From NCBI GenBank assembly GCA_963667515.2, contig CAXXXY010000002.1, positions 124,001-188,000 of the forward strand: 64,000 nucleotides of DNA. Direction: 5' to 3'. The notes beneath the pieces were generated by a model. That model ran no database searches and was not told the origin of the DNA. It saw nothing but the letters and a program-made list of their open reading frames with translations. Numbering within the stretch: the stretch's first letter is position 1; each line of letters starts with the position of its first letter. The DNA is from VYDC01 sp963667515. GTDB taxonomy: Bacteria > Chloroflexota > Dehalococcoidia > UBA2979. The position numbers and the translations under genes were made by a program. This document shows, piece after piece, positions 34,146 through 42,801 of this stretch.

Positions 34146-34969
34146 TTTGCGGCCTCTACAACGCCGCCTCGGGGCTGGTCGCCGGCATGCGCCAGCAGGA
34201 GGTCGTGGCCGAGAGCATGGCAAACCTGAACACGCCCGGCTTCAAGGCCGAGCGCGCCGCGCAGCTCTCCTTCCCCGGCATGCTGGCGGCGCGCCTCGCC
34301 CCGGAGACCGCGCCGGTGCCGCTGCGCAACACGCAGCTGCTGGGTGTGGCCGGCGGCGGCGCCTACCTGGGCGAGCGGCTCACCGTGCTGGACGAGGGCT
34401 CGGCGCGCGCCACGCAGCGCCCGCTGGACGCGATGCTGCGCGGCGACGGCTTCTTCGTGCTCGACACGGCGGACGGCGCTCGCTACACGCGCGACGGCCA
34501 CTTCCTGCTCGACGAGCAGGGGCGCCTCACGACGGGGCGAGGCGACCTGGTGCTGGGCGCGGGCGGCGGGCCGATCGCGCTGGGCGAGGACGTGGCGACG
34601 CTGCGCATCGCGCCCGACGGCCGCGTGCTGGTGCGGCGCCTGCCCGCGGGCGCCGCGATCGATGCGGCCGCCCCGCCGCCCGAGGAGCTGGTCGCGACGC
34701 TCGCCGTGGTCAGCCTCCCGCCGCAGGGGCTGCTGCGCGACGGCGACTCCCGCTTCCTGCTGGCGCCGGGCTTCGCGGCGGGCGCGGTCGACCTCGGCGC
34801 GGAGACCGTGGTGCAGCAGGGCGCGCTCGAGGAGGCGAACGTGGACGTCGGGCGCCTCGCCACGCAGCTGCTCTCCTACTCGCGCGCCTACAACGCCAGC
34901 CAGCACGTCTTCACCACCATCAACGAGGGGCTGGAGCAGACCGTCCGCGAAATCGGGCGGGTGGGGTAA
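34142..34969 (+). CDS. flgF: flagellar basal-body rod protein, FlgF-like
   Basis: A 275-residue rod/hook-family protein: N-terminal helix YNAASGLVAGMRQQEVVAES with MANLNTPGFKAERA, middle LRGDGFFVLDTADGARYTRD, C-terminal NVDVGRLATQLLSYSRAYNA. It is the first of two rod genes in tandem; FlgF-like assignment follows from order, as FlgF and FlgG are close relatives. ATG overlaps the previous stop. Intact. Confidence 0.82.
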   Translation: MICGLYNAASGLVAGMRQQEVVAESMANLNTPGFKAERAAQLSFPGMLAARLAPETAPVPLRNTQLLGVAGGGAYLGERLTVLDEGSARATQRPLDAMLRGDGFFVLDTADGARYTRDGHFLLDEQGRLTTGRGDLVLGAGGGPIALGEDVATLRIAPDGRVLVRRLPAGAAIDAAAPPPEELVATLAVVSLPPQGLLRDGDSRFLLAPGFAAGAVDLGAETVVQQGALEEANVDVGRLATQLLSYSRAYNASQHVFTTINEGLEQTVREIGRVG

Positions 34970-34975
34970 CACGCC

Positions 34976-35759
34976 ATGACGACCACCGCCTCGCTCGATG
35001 CCGCGCTCTCGGGGATGCTGGAGTACCAGCGTCACATGGAGATGATCTCCAACAACATCGCGAACGTGAACACCACCGGCTACAAGCGGGTGGTCGTGCA
35101 CTTCCAGGATCTGCTGGACAGCGCCGACATCCTGGCGGCGCTGCGCGGCGAGCTGCCGCCAGGCGAGGTCGCGAGCACCTCGACGGGCGTGGAGATCACC
35201 AGCGTGGACCGCGCCTGGGAGCAGGGCCCGCTGCTGCAGGCCTCGTCGCTGACCGACCTCGCGATCGTCGGCGAGGGGCTGTTCCGCGTGACGCGGGACG
35301 ATGGCTCCACCGCCTACACGCGCGACGGCAGCCTCCGCCTCGACAACGAGGGCAGCCTGGTCACCGTCGACGGCTTCCGCGTCGAGCCGCCCGTGCAGCT
35401 GCCCGCGGGCGCCCGCGACCCGCGCATCGCGGGCGACGGCCGCGTCACCGTGCTGGCCGACGACGGCAGCCGCGAGGAGGTCGGCCGCATCCAGCTGGTG
35501 CGCTTCCCGAACCCGACCGGCCTCGACTCGATCGGGCAGAACCTCTTCGAGGAGACGGCCGACTCGCAGGCGCCGAGCGCCGCCTTCCCCGGCGAGGGCG
35601 GCATCGGCGAGCTGGTCTCGGGCTTCCTCGAGGCGTCCAACGTGGACATCGCGGGCGAGATGACGTCGCTCGTCGTCGCCAGCCGCGCCTACCAGATGAA
35701 CCTCTCGGCCTACCGCACCATCGAGGAGATGTTTGCAGCAGGCGAATCAGCTCGCGTAG
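34976..35759 (+). pseudogene. flgG: flagellar distal rod protein flgG, frameshifted near the end
   Basis: ATG 34976 begins TTTASLDAALSGMLEYQRHM, with NNIANVNTTGYKR and LRLDNEGSLVTVDGFRVEPP as in FlgG/FlgF, and NVDIAGEMTSLVVASRAYQM at the end. An extra T at 35732-35734 (ATGTTTGCAG instead of ATGTTGCAG) moves the frame 8 codons before the expected stop: the native end would be E-E-M-L-Q-Q-A-N-Q-L-A and TAG at 35757-35759. As written the frame runs on past flgM and into flgN, giving a 541-residue fusion ORF. Confidence 0.83.
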
Positions 35760-35783
35760 CGCCCACGGGCGAGGGGAGCAGCC

Positions 35784-36098
35784 ATGGTCCAGCCGATCCG
35801 ACCGCAGGACGCCGGTGGCGTCTACCGCCAGCAGGACACGCAGGCCGCGCAGGAGGCGCACGCGAACCCGCAGCGCCGCGCGAGCGGCGCGAGCGGCGAG
35901 GGCGCCCCACGCGCGGACCGCGTGCAGCTCTCCGACCGCGCGCGCACCCTCGCGCGCATCGGGAGCGCCGTGTCCGGGGCGCACGTCGTGCGCGAGGCGC
36001 ACGTCGCCGAGCTGCGGGCGCGCGTGGAGGCGGGCGAGTACCGCATCAACGCCACGGCGCTGGCGCAGCGGCTCGCCGGGCTCGGGATCGCCGAGTGA
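35784..36098 (+). CDS. flgM: anti-sigma-28 factor FlgM
   Basis: A 104-residue protein, disordered and Gln/Ala rich at the start, with the FlgM C-terminal sigma-binding part (RVQLSDRARTLARIGSAVSG, VAELRARVEAGEYRINATAL AQRLAG split over helices 3 and 4). It blocks FliA until exported through the hook-basal body. If export is dead here, FliA would stay inhibited. ATG 35784 with GAGGGGAGC upstream. Intact. Confidence 0.87.
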   Translation: MVQPIRPQDAGGVYRQQDTQAAQEAHANPQRRASGASGEGAPRADRVQLSDRARTLARIGSAVSGAHVVREAHVAELRARVEAGEYRINATALAQRLAGLGIAE

Positions 36099-36601
36099 GC
36101 GAGATCGACGCGGCCGCGGCGTCGTTGGCCCGCGTGCTCGCGGACGAGGGGCGGCTCTACGAGTCGCTGCTGGCGCTCGCCGGGCGCGAGCAGCGCGCGA
36201 TCGTCGAGGGCGACGTCGCCGAGCTGACGCGGCTGCTCGACGAGAAGGAGTCGCTGGTGGAGCACCACCACGCGCTGGAGACGGAGCGCATGACCGCGCT
36301 CGTCGCGGTCGCGGCCGCCACCGGCGGCAGCGCCGAGCTGCTCACGCTGACCGAGGTGGCGGCGGCGCTGCCGGCCGCGCAGCGCGGCGCCATCACCGAG
36401 GCCGGCGTGTGGCTGCGCGCCCAGGCGCTGGCGCTGCGCGAGGCCACGGACTCCAACGCGCTGCTGCTGCACCAGAGCCGCGAGATCGTCGACCGCTGGC
36501 TGCAGTACCTGCGGATGCTGGTCGGCGGCCGCCTCGGCTACACGGCGGAGGGGACGCCGGGCGAGGCGTCCGGCCCGCGCACGCTGGACCGCACGGCCTA
36601 G
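36095..36601 (+). CDS. flgN: flagellar chaperone FlgN
   Basis: A 168-residue helical protein (LARVLADEGRLYESLLALAG; VEGDVAELTRLLDEKESLVE) of the FlgN family, export chaperone for the hook-filament junction proteins FlgK and FlgL encoded next. GTG 36095 overlaps the flgM stop. Intact. Confidence 0.82.
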   Translation: MSEIDAAAASLARVLADEGRLYESLLALAGREQRAIVEGDVAELTRLLDEKESLVEHHHALETERMTALVAVAAATGGSAELLTLTEVAAALPAAQRGAITEAGVWLRAQALALREATDSNALLLHQSREIVDRWLQYLRMLVGGRLGYTAEGTPGEASGPRTLDRTA

Positions 36602-36609
36602 GGGGCGCG

Positions 36610-38011
36610 GTGTCGATCTCGATCGGCCTCGATGTCGCGATGCGCGCGCTGCTCGCCCAGCAGCTCGGCGTCGACACGGTCGCGCACAACATCTCGAACG
36701 TGAACACGCCGGGCTACTCCCGGCAGCGCGTGCAGCTCGCCTCGATCCCCGGCGTCGGCGCCTACTCCGGCTCGCCCGGCCCCGGCGGCGGCGTCGAGGT
36801 GGAGGGCGTCGACCGCGTGCGCGACATCTTCCTCGACTTCCAGCTGCGCTCGGGCAGCCACGCCCTCGGCCGCTACCGCGCGCAGGCGAACCAGCTCGTG
36901 CAGGCCGAGGCGGTGCTCGCCGAACCCTCCGAGTACGGCCTGCGCGCGCTGCTGACGCAGTTCTGGAACGCCTGGCGCGACCTCGCCGACTCGCCGGAGC
37001 TGCCGGCCGCGCGCAGCGCCGTGGTGGAGGCGGGCACCACCGTGAGCTTCGCGCTGCAGCAGGCGCGCGGCTCCTTCGCGCGGCTGCGCGCCGACGCGGA
37101 CGTGCGGCTGCGCTCGCTGGCGAGCGAGGTCAACGCGCTCAGCTCGGAGATCGCCGGGCTGAACCGCAAGATCCTCGCGCAGCGCACCGGCGGCGGCTCC
37201 GCCGCCGACCTCATCCGATCGCCGCGACCTGGCGCTCGACAAGCTCGCCGGGCTCGCCGGGCTCGCCGACACGCAGTACCTGGAGCAGCAGGACGGCACC
37301 GTCGACGTCTTCTTGGGTGGCCGCGCGCTGGTCACCAGCGTCTACTCCTGGGCGATCTACGCGGATCCGAACATCGCGAACAACAACTACGTCGATCTCA
37401 AGTTCGTCGCGGACGACGGCGCGGTGCTGGTGCGCGACGGCGAGATGCGCGCGCTGCTGGACGAACGCGACGTCGGGATGCCGGGGCGCATCGCGGATTT
37501 CGACCAGCTCGCGCTGCAGGTGATCACGGACGTCAACACCGCGCACGCCGCCGGCTTCGGCCTGGACGGCCCGCCGCCCGCGGGCGGGCAGAACTTCTTC
37601 GCGGGCACGGACGCCGGCACCATCGCCGTCGAGGCAGCCGTGGTCGCGGACCTGAACCGGATCGCCGCCTCCACCAACGCCCTCGGCGCGCCGGGCGACG
37701 GCTCCAACGCGGCTGTCGTCTCCGACCTGCAGTACGCCTTCTCCATGAGCGGTGGCGCCGGCACCTACGACCAGTTCTACAACGGAGTGGTCACGCGGCT
37801 GGGCTCGGCGGTGCGGGAGGCGGAGCGCCTCGTCGAGTCGCAGGGCCTGACCGTCGAGCACCTGGAGCTGCTCCGCCAGTCCGCCTCCGGCGTCAACGTG
37901 GACGAGGAGATGGTGCAGCTGATGCAGTACCAGCGCGCCTTCGAGGCGGCCTCGCGGCTGATCGCCACCATCGACGAGATGCTGGACACGCTGATCAACA
38001 GGACGGTCTAG
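36610..38011 (+). pseudogene. flgK: hook-filament junction protein flgK, frameshifted
   Basis: GTG 36610 begins SISIGLDVAMRALLAQQLGV and NISNVNTPGYSRQRVQLASI, clear FlgK. After GGGSAADLI an extra base at about 37216 (ATCCGATCG) shifts the frame; DRRDLALDKLAGLAG and the rest continue to 38011, ending with the FlgK C-terminal helix NVDEEMVQLMQYQRAFEAAS. Joined length about 466 residues, normal. Lesion is a single base. Confidence 0.85.
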
Positions 38012-38013
38012 CC

Positions 38014-38901
38014 GTGCGCATCAGCTCCAGCATGATCGGCGCGCGGGTGCTCTCGCAGATCGCGTCCAGCCAGCGGCGGCTCGCGGAGACGCAGGAGGCG
38101 GTGGGCAGCGGCCTGCGCATCCGCCGGCCCGCCGACGACCCCTTCGGCACGAGCCAGCTGATGGCGTCGCGCACCCGCCTGGACGTGTCGGCGCAGTACC
38201 AGCGCTCGATCGTGGTGGCCCGCAACGAGCTCGGCGCCTCGGAGGATTCGCTGGTCGCTCTCGGCGACGTGCTGCTGCGCGCGCGGGAGCTGGCCGTGCA
38301 GGGCGCCAACGGCTCGCTGGGGGCCGGCGATCGCCAGCTGATCGCCCTCGAGGTCGCGCAGCTGATCGACCACTCGATCGCGATCGGCAACACGCGGCAG
38401 GGCGGGCGCTTCGTCTTCTCGGGCCACCAGAGCTCCACGCAGGCGTTCGTGCCGGACTTCCCGCAGAACCCGACCACCGTGACCTTCCAGGGCGACACCG
38501 GGCTGATCCGCCACGAGATCGAGGAGCAGCAGCGCGTCACCACCAACCTCGTGGGGAGCGACATCTTCCCCCAGATCTTCACCACGCTGATGACGCTGCG
38601 CGACAACCTGCAGGGCAACGACCAGCCGGCGCTCGGGCTCGATGCGGACCAGGTCGCCGGGCGCCTGGACGAGGTGCTGCAGCAGCGCGCGAAGCTGGGC
38701 GCCCGCATGCGCCGCGTGGAGCTGGTAGAGACGCGGCTCGCCGATCGGGAGCTGCGGCTGCGCACCGAGATCTCGGGGCTCGAGGACGCCGACCTCGCGG
38801 AGTCGATCGCCGAGCTGCAGACACGTGAGACCGCGTTCCAGGCGGCGCTCGGCGCCGCGGGACGCTCGCTGAGCCTGAGCCTGCTGGATTTCCTGCGCTA
38901 G
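38014..38901 (+). CDS. flgL: hook-filament junction protein FlgL
   Basis: A 295-residue flagellin-related protein: RISSSMIGARVLSQIASSQR at the N-terminus, SGLRIRRPADDPFGTSQLMA, and the matching C-terminal helix ISGLEDADLAESIAELQTRE. FlgL joins FlgK to the filament. GTG 38014, two bases after flgK. Intact. Confidence 0.9.
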   Translation: MRISSSMIGARVLSQIASSQRRLAETQEAVGSGLRIRRPADDPFGTSQLMASRTRLDVSAQYQRSIVVARNELGASEDSLVALGDVLLRARELAVQGANGSLGAGDRQLIALEVAQLIDHSIAIGNTRQGGRFVFSGHQSSTQAFVPDFPQNPTTVTFQGDTGLIRHEIEEQQRVTTNLVGSDIFPQIFTTLMTLRDNLQGNDQPALGLDADQVAGRLDEVLQQRAKLGARMRRVELVETRLADRELRLRTEISGLEDADLAESIAELQTRETAFQAALGAAGRSLSLSLLDFLR

Positions 38902-38910
38902 GAGATGGCC

Positions 38911-39243
38911 ATGGACTACATCGTTCGCACCACCCGTTACGGGCACGAGGAGACTGTCTCCGTACCCGAGGAGGCGGTCTACGACGTCGGGCCGGGCATC
39001 CTCGGCTTCGACGGGCTGCGGCGCTACGCGCTGCTGCCGGAGCAGGACTCGCCGCTGGAGTGGGTGCAGGCGATGGATGACGCGGAGGTCGCGTTCGCCG
39101 TCCTCGATCCGTTCCTCTTCTACCCCGGCTACTCCTTCGAGCTGTCGGACACGGAGGCGGAGGCGCTGCGCCTCACGCGGCCGGAGGACGCGCGCGTGCG
39201 CGTCCTCCTCACCCTGCACGAGTCCGCCGATCTCCCGGTCCAC
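38911..39243 (+). pseudogene. fliW: flagellar assembly factor fliW, truncated by IS
   Basis: The N-terminal three quarters of FliW are present (VPEEAVYDVGPGILGFDGLR; AVLDPFLFYPGYSFELSDTE; RVLLTLHESADLPV), then IS3-type sequence begins at 39244; the fused frame ends at 39330. About 40 C-terminal residues are missing. FliW binds flagellin and CsrA in a three-part switch; csrA and flagellin, its usual neighbours, are not found beyond the IS. ATG 38911 is six bases after AGGAG (an ATG at 38905 is too close). Confidence 0.85.
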
Positions 39244-39295
39244 GGTTTTCTTGGACACCTGATTGGGGCAGGCTGCCCCGGCAGAGGAGGTGTCC

Positions 39296-39646
39296 ATGAC
39301 CAGCTCCGCACAGGGATTGAACGGGCGTAGTGCGTCGCGAACGGAGCGCGGTCGCTTCTCCTCGCGACGGAAGAGCGAGGCGGTGCTGAGGCTGCTGCGC
39401 GGCGAGGAGTTGGACGCGCTCTCGCGCGAGCTGGGGGTGACCGCAGCGACGCTGTCGCAGTGGCGCGAGCGCTTCCTCGCCGCCGGCCGGGCCTCGCTCA
39501 CGAGCCGGCCTGCCGACGAGCGTGACGAGGAGATCCACCGACTGCAGGCGAAAGTCGGCGAGATCACGATGGCGAACGAGCTCCTGCTCCAGCGCGCGCA
39601 TCAGCTGGAGGCAGGACTCCCTTTGGCACGCCGGAGGTCGAGGTGA
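39296..39646 (+). CDS. IS3-family transposase OrfA
   Basis: A 116-residue protein with a helix-turn-helix (LRGEELDALSRELGVTAATL SQW across residues 35-58) and a leucine-zipper-like coiled coil (DEEIHRLQAKVGEITMANEL). ATG 39296 follows GAGGAGG. The stop overlaps the orfB start (GTGATGAG); no A6G slippery run is visible, so coupling rather than programmed frameshifting is likely. Confidence 0.88.
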   Translation: MTSSAQGLNGRSASRTERGRFSSRRKSEAVLRLLRGEELDALSRELGVTAATLSQWRERFLAAGRASLTSRPADERDEEIHRLQAKVGEITMANELLLQRAHQLEAGLPLARRRSR

Positions 39647-40545
39647 TGAGTCGAACCACCTCGCCCTCCACGGGACGGCCGTACGGCACGACGCGCATCT
39701 GCCAGCTGTGGGAGGTCCCGCGCTCGACCGTCTACGAGCGGCGGGCACGGGCGCGACGGCCTCTGCGGCCAGCAGCGAAGCGCGGGCCGAGGCAGGCGTG
39801 GACGGACGAGGCTCTCACGGAGCAGGTCCGAGCTGTGCTCGCCGCCTCCCCGTTCACGGGCGAGGGCTACCGCAAGGTGTGGGCGCGGCTGCGGCTGGCC
39901 GGTGTGCGCACCTCGAAGGGCCGGGTGCTGCGGCTGATGCGGGAGGCGGGACTGCTCGCCCCGACCCGCGTCGGGCGTCGGCGCGGACCGCGGGTGCACG
40001 ACGGGACGATCACCACCGAGCGGCCTGACGAGATGTGGGGGACCGACGCGACCTCCTGCCTCACCACCCGCGAGGGGAACGCCACCGTCTTCATCGCCGT
40101 CGATCACTGCACGCAGGAGTGCATCGGCATCCACGCGGCGCGACCGGGCACGCGCTTCGAGGCGCTGGAGCCGCTGCGGCAGGGGCTCCGGGAGCACTTC
40201 GACGGCTACGAGGCGGACCTCGCGCGGGGACTCGCTCTCCGCCACGACCACGGCAGCCAGTACCTGAGCGACCACTTTCAGGAGGAGCTGCGCTTCCTCG
40301 GCATCCGCTCCAGCCCGTCCTTCGTAGCCGCGCCCGAGGGCAACGGCTGCGCGGAACGCTTCATCCGCACGCTGAAGGAGCAGCTGCTGTGGGTGGAGCA
40401 CTTCGAGACGGTGGAGGAGCTACGCCAGGCGCTGCTCGCCTTCAAGCAGCGCTACAACCAGCACTGGCTCGTCGAACGGCACGGCCACCGCACCCCAGCC
40501 GCCGTCCGCGAGGCGCTCTCGCCGCGCACCGGGGCGGCCGCATGA
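39643..40545 (+). CDS. IS3-family transposase OrfB
   Basis: A 300-residue DDE integrase: HTH_21-type segment (SPFTGEGYRKVWARLR), then catalytic acidic residues in MWGTDATSCLT, LRHDHGSQYLSDHFQ and GNGCAERFIRTLKE. Start GTG 39643 or ATG 39646. Intact, so the element may be mobile. Confidence 0.9.
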   Translation: MMSRTTSPSTGRPYGTTRICQLWEVPRSTVYERRARARRPLRPAAKRGPRQAWTDEALTEQVRAVLAASPFTGEGYRKVWARLRLAGVRTSKGRVLRLMREAGLLAPTRVGRRRGPRVHDGTITTERPDEMWGTDATSCLTTREGNATVFIAVDHCTQECIGIHAARPGTRFEALEPLRQGLREHFDGYEADLARGLALRHDHGSQYLSDHFQEELRFLGIRSSPSFVAAPEGNGCAERFIRTLKEQLLWVEHFETVEELRQALLAFKQRYNQHWLVERHGHRTPAAVREALSPRTGAAA

Positions 40546-40557
40546 TTACCGCCAGCG

Positions 40558-40944
40558 ATGTGTCCAAGAAACCAGGAGCGGTACAGGGCGCTCGACGTCA
40601 CGCGCGAGGCGGAGGCGGTAGCCGAGACGTTCACCGAGGACGGCGTCTTCGTGGGCGACAACGGCACCGAGTCGCGCGGGCGGGCGGAGCTGACGCGCTC
40701 GTTCCAGCGCACGTGGGAGCGCTGGGCGCGGCGCGCGCCGCTGCGGCACTGGACCGCCAACCACATCATCGAGGGCGACGGCGACGACGCGACGCACGCC
40801 TGCTACATCCTGCTGATCGCCCTCGGTGAGGCGGGAGCACGCGTGGACAGGACGGGGATCTACCGGGATCGGCTGCGGCGCGTCGAGGGGCGCTGGCTCT
40901 TCGCCGAGCGGCAGGTCTCGATCGACCAGTACCCGCGCTTCTAG
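40558..40944 (+). pseudogene. SnoaL-like (NTF2-fold) gene, 5'-truncated and fused to IS end
   Basis: From about codon 6 the frame reads YRALDVTREAEAVAETFTED and GVFVGDNGTESRGRAELTRS, a SnoaL-like polyketide-cyclase fold of unknown substrate. Its own start and first strand region are gone; the ATG at 40558 and the codons for CPRNQ are supplied by the IS3 terminal repeat. The chimeric 128-residue ORF has no good ribosome site, so expression is doubtful. Confidence 0.65.
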
Positions 40945-41050
40945 CATCGAGGCCCCCGTGGGGCGGGCGGGGCGCGGCGGCGGGCGGCCGGCTCCGCGCG
41001 AGAGGGCACAGCGAGGCGGCGGCTCGAACGAGGAACAGCGAGGAGACGAC

Positions 41051-41601
41051 ATGACCGGCACGACGTAGGGCGCGCCCCGCACCATCTCCGTGGGCGGCGG
41101 GGCGATCGAGCTACGCTACATGCAGCAGGCCGACACCGACGCGCTGCTCGCGTTCGTGCGGTCGGTGCCGCGGCACGATCTGATGTTCCTGCCCACCGAC
41201 ATCACGGAGCTGGAGGGCTTCAACGGCTGGGTCGACGACATGCTGCTGGGGCTGTCGGCGGTGATCCTCGCCGTTCGCGAGTCGCAGATCGTGGGGCTCA
41301 GCTCGGTCGTGCGGCACGAGGCGAACTGGATGCGCGGCATCGCCGACCTGCACGTCATGGTCGGCGAGGGGACGCGCGGCCTGGGTCTCGGGAAGCAGCT
41401 CGCGGCCGAGGGGCTGCGGCTGGCCGCGGGGCTCGGTGTGCGGCGCGTGATGACGCAGATGACGCTGACCAGCCCGCGGCGCTGCGGACGTTCCGCTCGC
41501 TGGGCTTCGTGCCGGTCGCGGTGCTCTCCGACCAGGTGATCGACACCAACGGCGAGACCTACGACCTGCTCCTGATGCACCACGAGGTCGCCGCGCCCTA
41601 G
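41051..41601 (+). pseudogene. broken GNAT acetyltransferase
   Basis: ATG 41051 with a strong GAGGAGA before it is followed five codons later by TAG (41066) in the same frame. Beyond it the frame codes ISVGGGAIELRYMQQADTDA and the acetyl-CoA loop VGEGTRGLGLGKQLAAEGLR, then a one-base loss near 41464 shifts to DQPAALRTFRSLGFVPVAVL and TAG 41601. Restart at GTG 41090 could give a truncated protein lacking the last strands. Family: GNAT, substrate unknown. Confidence 0.7.
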
Positions 41602-41702
41602 GTCGCTGCGGCGCCACCCCCACCTCGGAGTGGGCGCCGCCTTGGGCCAGCGGGCCGCCGCAGGAGGCGAGGCACCGCGCGCCGTGCGGCGCCGGCGAAG
41701 GC

Positions 41703-42374
41703 TCAGAGCTCGCTGAACGCTCGCACGTGGCGCGTGAGAGCGTCGCCGCCCGACCCGATGAGGCTCGGCGGCTCCACGTCGACGAAGCGATCGGCCGCCT
41801 CGTCCCAGCGATGCAGCTCGCGCGCCCGCGGCTCGCCGCGCACCACGCCCTCGATCTCGTAGACCGCCTGCACCACCCGGCGCTCCGGGTGGCGCCAGTC
41901 CGGCCCGAGGCTGCGCAGATAGACCATCAGCTGGAGCTGCGCGGCGTCCTCGTCCGGCACCTCGTTCGCCGCGACGATCGCGAAGGCCTCGCGCACTCCC
42001 TCGGCGTGCAGCGCCGTCGCGAGCGAGAAGCCGCGACGAAGCGCGCGGAAGACCGCCCGCACCGGCTCCCCCCAGAGGTAGTGCGGAAACTGCGTCTGCG
42101 CGATCTCAGCCATCACCAGGTAGCCACCGTCGGGCTCCGCGGGAATCCCGAGATCGGCGCCGTGCTCCTCGCTGAGGTGGTGGATCGCCGTCCCGCGCGG
42201 CGCGTGCGCGAGCGTCGCCATGAGCGTGGTCGTCTTGCCCGCGAGGCGCGGAACCGCCGCCACGAGCAGCGAGCGCCGCTCCTCCGCCGCGGTCGCCAGC
42301 GTCGCGGCGATGGTGGGCGACATCGTGCGGTTGCGCACGAGGTCGGCGAGTGTGAGCTGCGACTCGGCCACCAC
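41703..42374 (-). CDS. secretion/twitching ATPase-like protein with degenerate Walker A
   Basis: A 223-residue protein resembling the core of PilT/GspE-type ATPases but much shorter than a complete one (about 350). LTLADLVRNRTMSPTIAATL precedes AVPRLAGKTTT at 40-50, a Walker A in which the first Gly is Ala. GEPVRAVFRALRRGFSLATALHAEGVREAF resembles the Walker B/His-box segment, but the acidic Walker B residue is not obvious. GTG 42374 (or the next codon, also GTG) starts it. No pilus genes are near. Function uncertain. Confidence 0.5.
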   Translation of the reverse strand: MVAESQLTLADLVRNRTMSPTIAATLATAAEERRSLLVAAVPRLAGKTTTLMATLAHAPRGTAIHHLSEEHGADLGIPAEPDGGYLVMAEIAQTQFPHYLWGEPVRAVFRALRRGFSLATALHAEGVREAFAIVAANEVPDEDAAQLQLMVYLRSLGPDWRHPERRVVQAVYEIEGVVRGEPRARELHRWDEAADRFVDVEPPSLIGSGGDALTRHVRAFSEL

Positions 42375-42546
42375 GCTGCACCCCCCTCGACGGCCGCCGG
42401 GACGCCCGGCTCGCCGCAGAAGATGCCACGCCCGCAGCAACATGTGGGGCTCGGCCCGCGCCCCGGTCCGCGAGCGCGCGGACTCGGATGTCCGGGACCG
42501 CACTCGAGGAGAGCGCGCGGGTGGCGGGCTCGCGGCGACTAACGGG

Positions 42547-42801
42547 CTAGCGGCGGCGGCGCGCTCGGCTCGACGGGGCGCCCGGCGCCGGCATCGCCGG
42601 CGCCAGCATCGAGGCGGCCACCTCGCGCGCCGCGGGGCGGTACGTGCCGCTGCGCAGCGCCGCGCGCAGCACGAACACCCGCTCGAAGCGGACGTCGGGG
42701 GCGGCCTCGACGGCGGCCAGCGCGCGGTGGAAGCTCGCGGCGCCCGCCGACTCGGGCTCGCGACGCGCGCGCTCGGCAGCCGGTCGCGCCGACGCCCTCA
42801 C
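42547..42801 (-). CDS. FlgM-like small anti-sigma candidate
   Basis: An 84-residue protein whose second half, FHRALAAVEAAPDVRFERVF and VLRAALRSGTYRPAAREVAA, follows the FlgM C-terminal pattern (VxxLRxxVxxGxYxxxxxxVA) also seen in flgM at 35784. The GTG at 42801 overlaps the stop of the small Cys protein gene upstream (GTGA), making a two-gene unit. Tail is Arg rich. Resemblance is short, so the anti-sigma role is inference. Confidence 0.5.
   Translation of the reverse strand: MRASARPAAERARREPESAGAASFHRALAAVEAAPDVRFERVFVLRAALRSGTYRPAAREVAASMLAPAMPAPGAPSSRARRRR

Larger units (their letters stand above)
39244..40573 (+). mobile_element. IS3-family insertion sequence
   Basis: About 1.33 kb with terminal inverted repeats GGTTTTCTTGGACAC (left) and GGTTTCTTGGACAC (right, complementary strand). 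It encodes OrfA and OrfB in the classic overlapping arrangement. The flanks CCAC and AGGA do not match, so no target duplication is evident. It joins a fliW cut at its 3' side to a SnoaL-like gene cut at its 5' side, which suggests a deletion next to the element or recombination between two copies. Confidence 0.88.

Noticed and set aside
34147..38901. A 1584-codon open frame across flgF to flgL
   Set aside because: It is the chance joining of shadow frames with frameshifted flgK and in-frame flgL. Conserved domains lie in separate genes with own starts.
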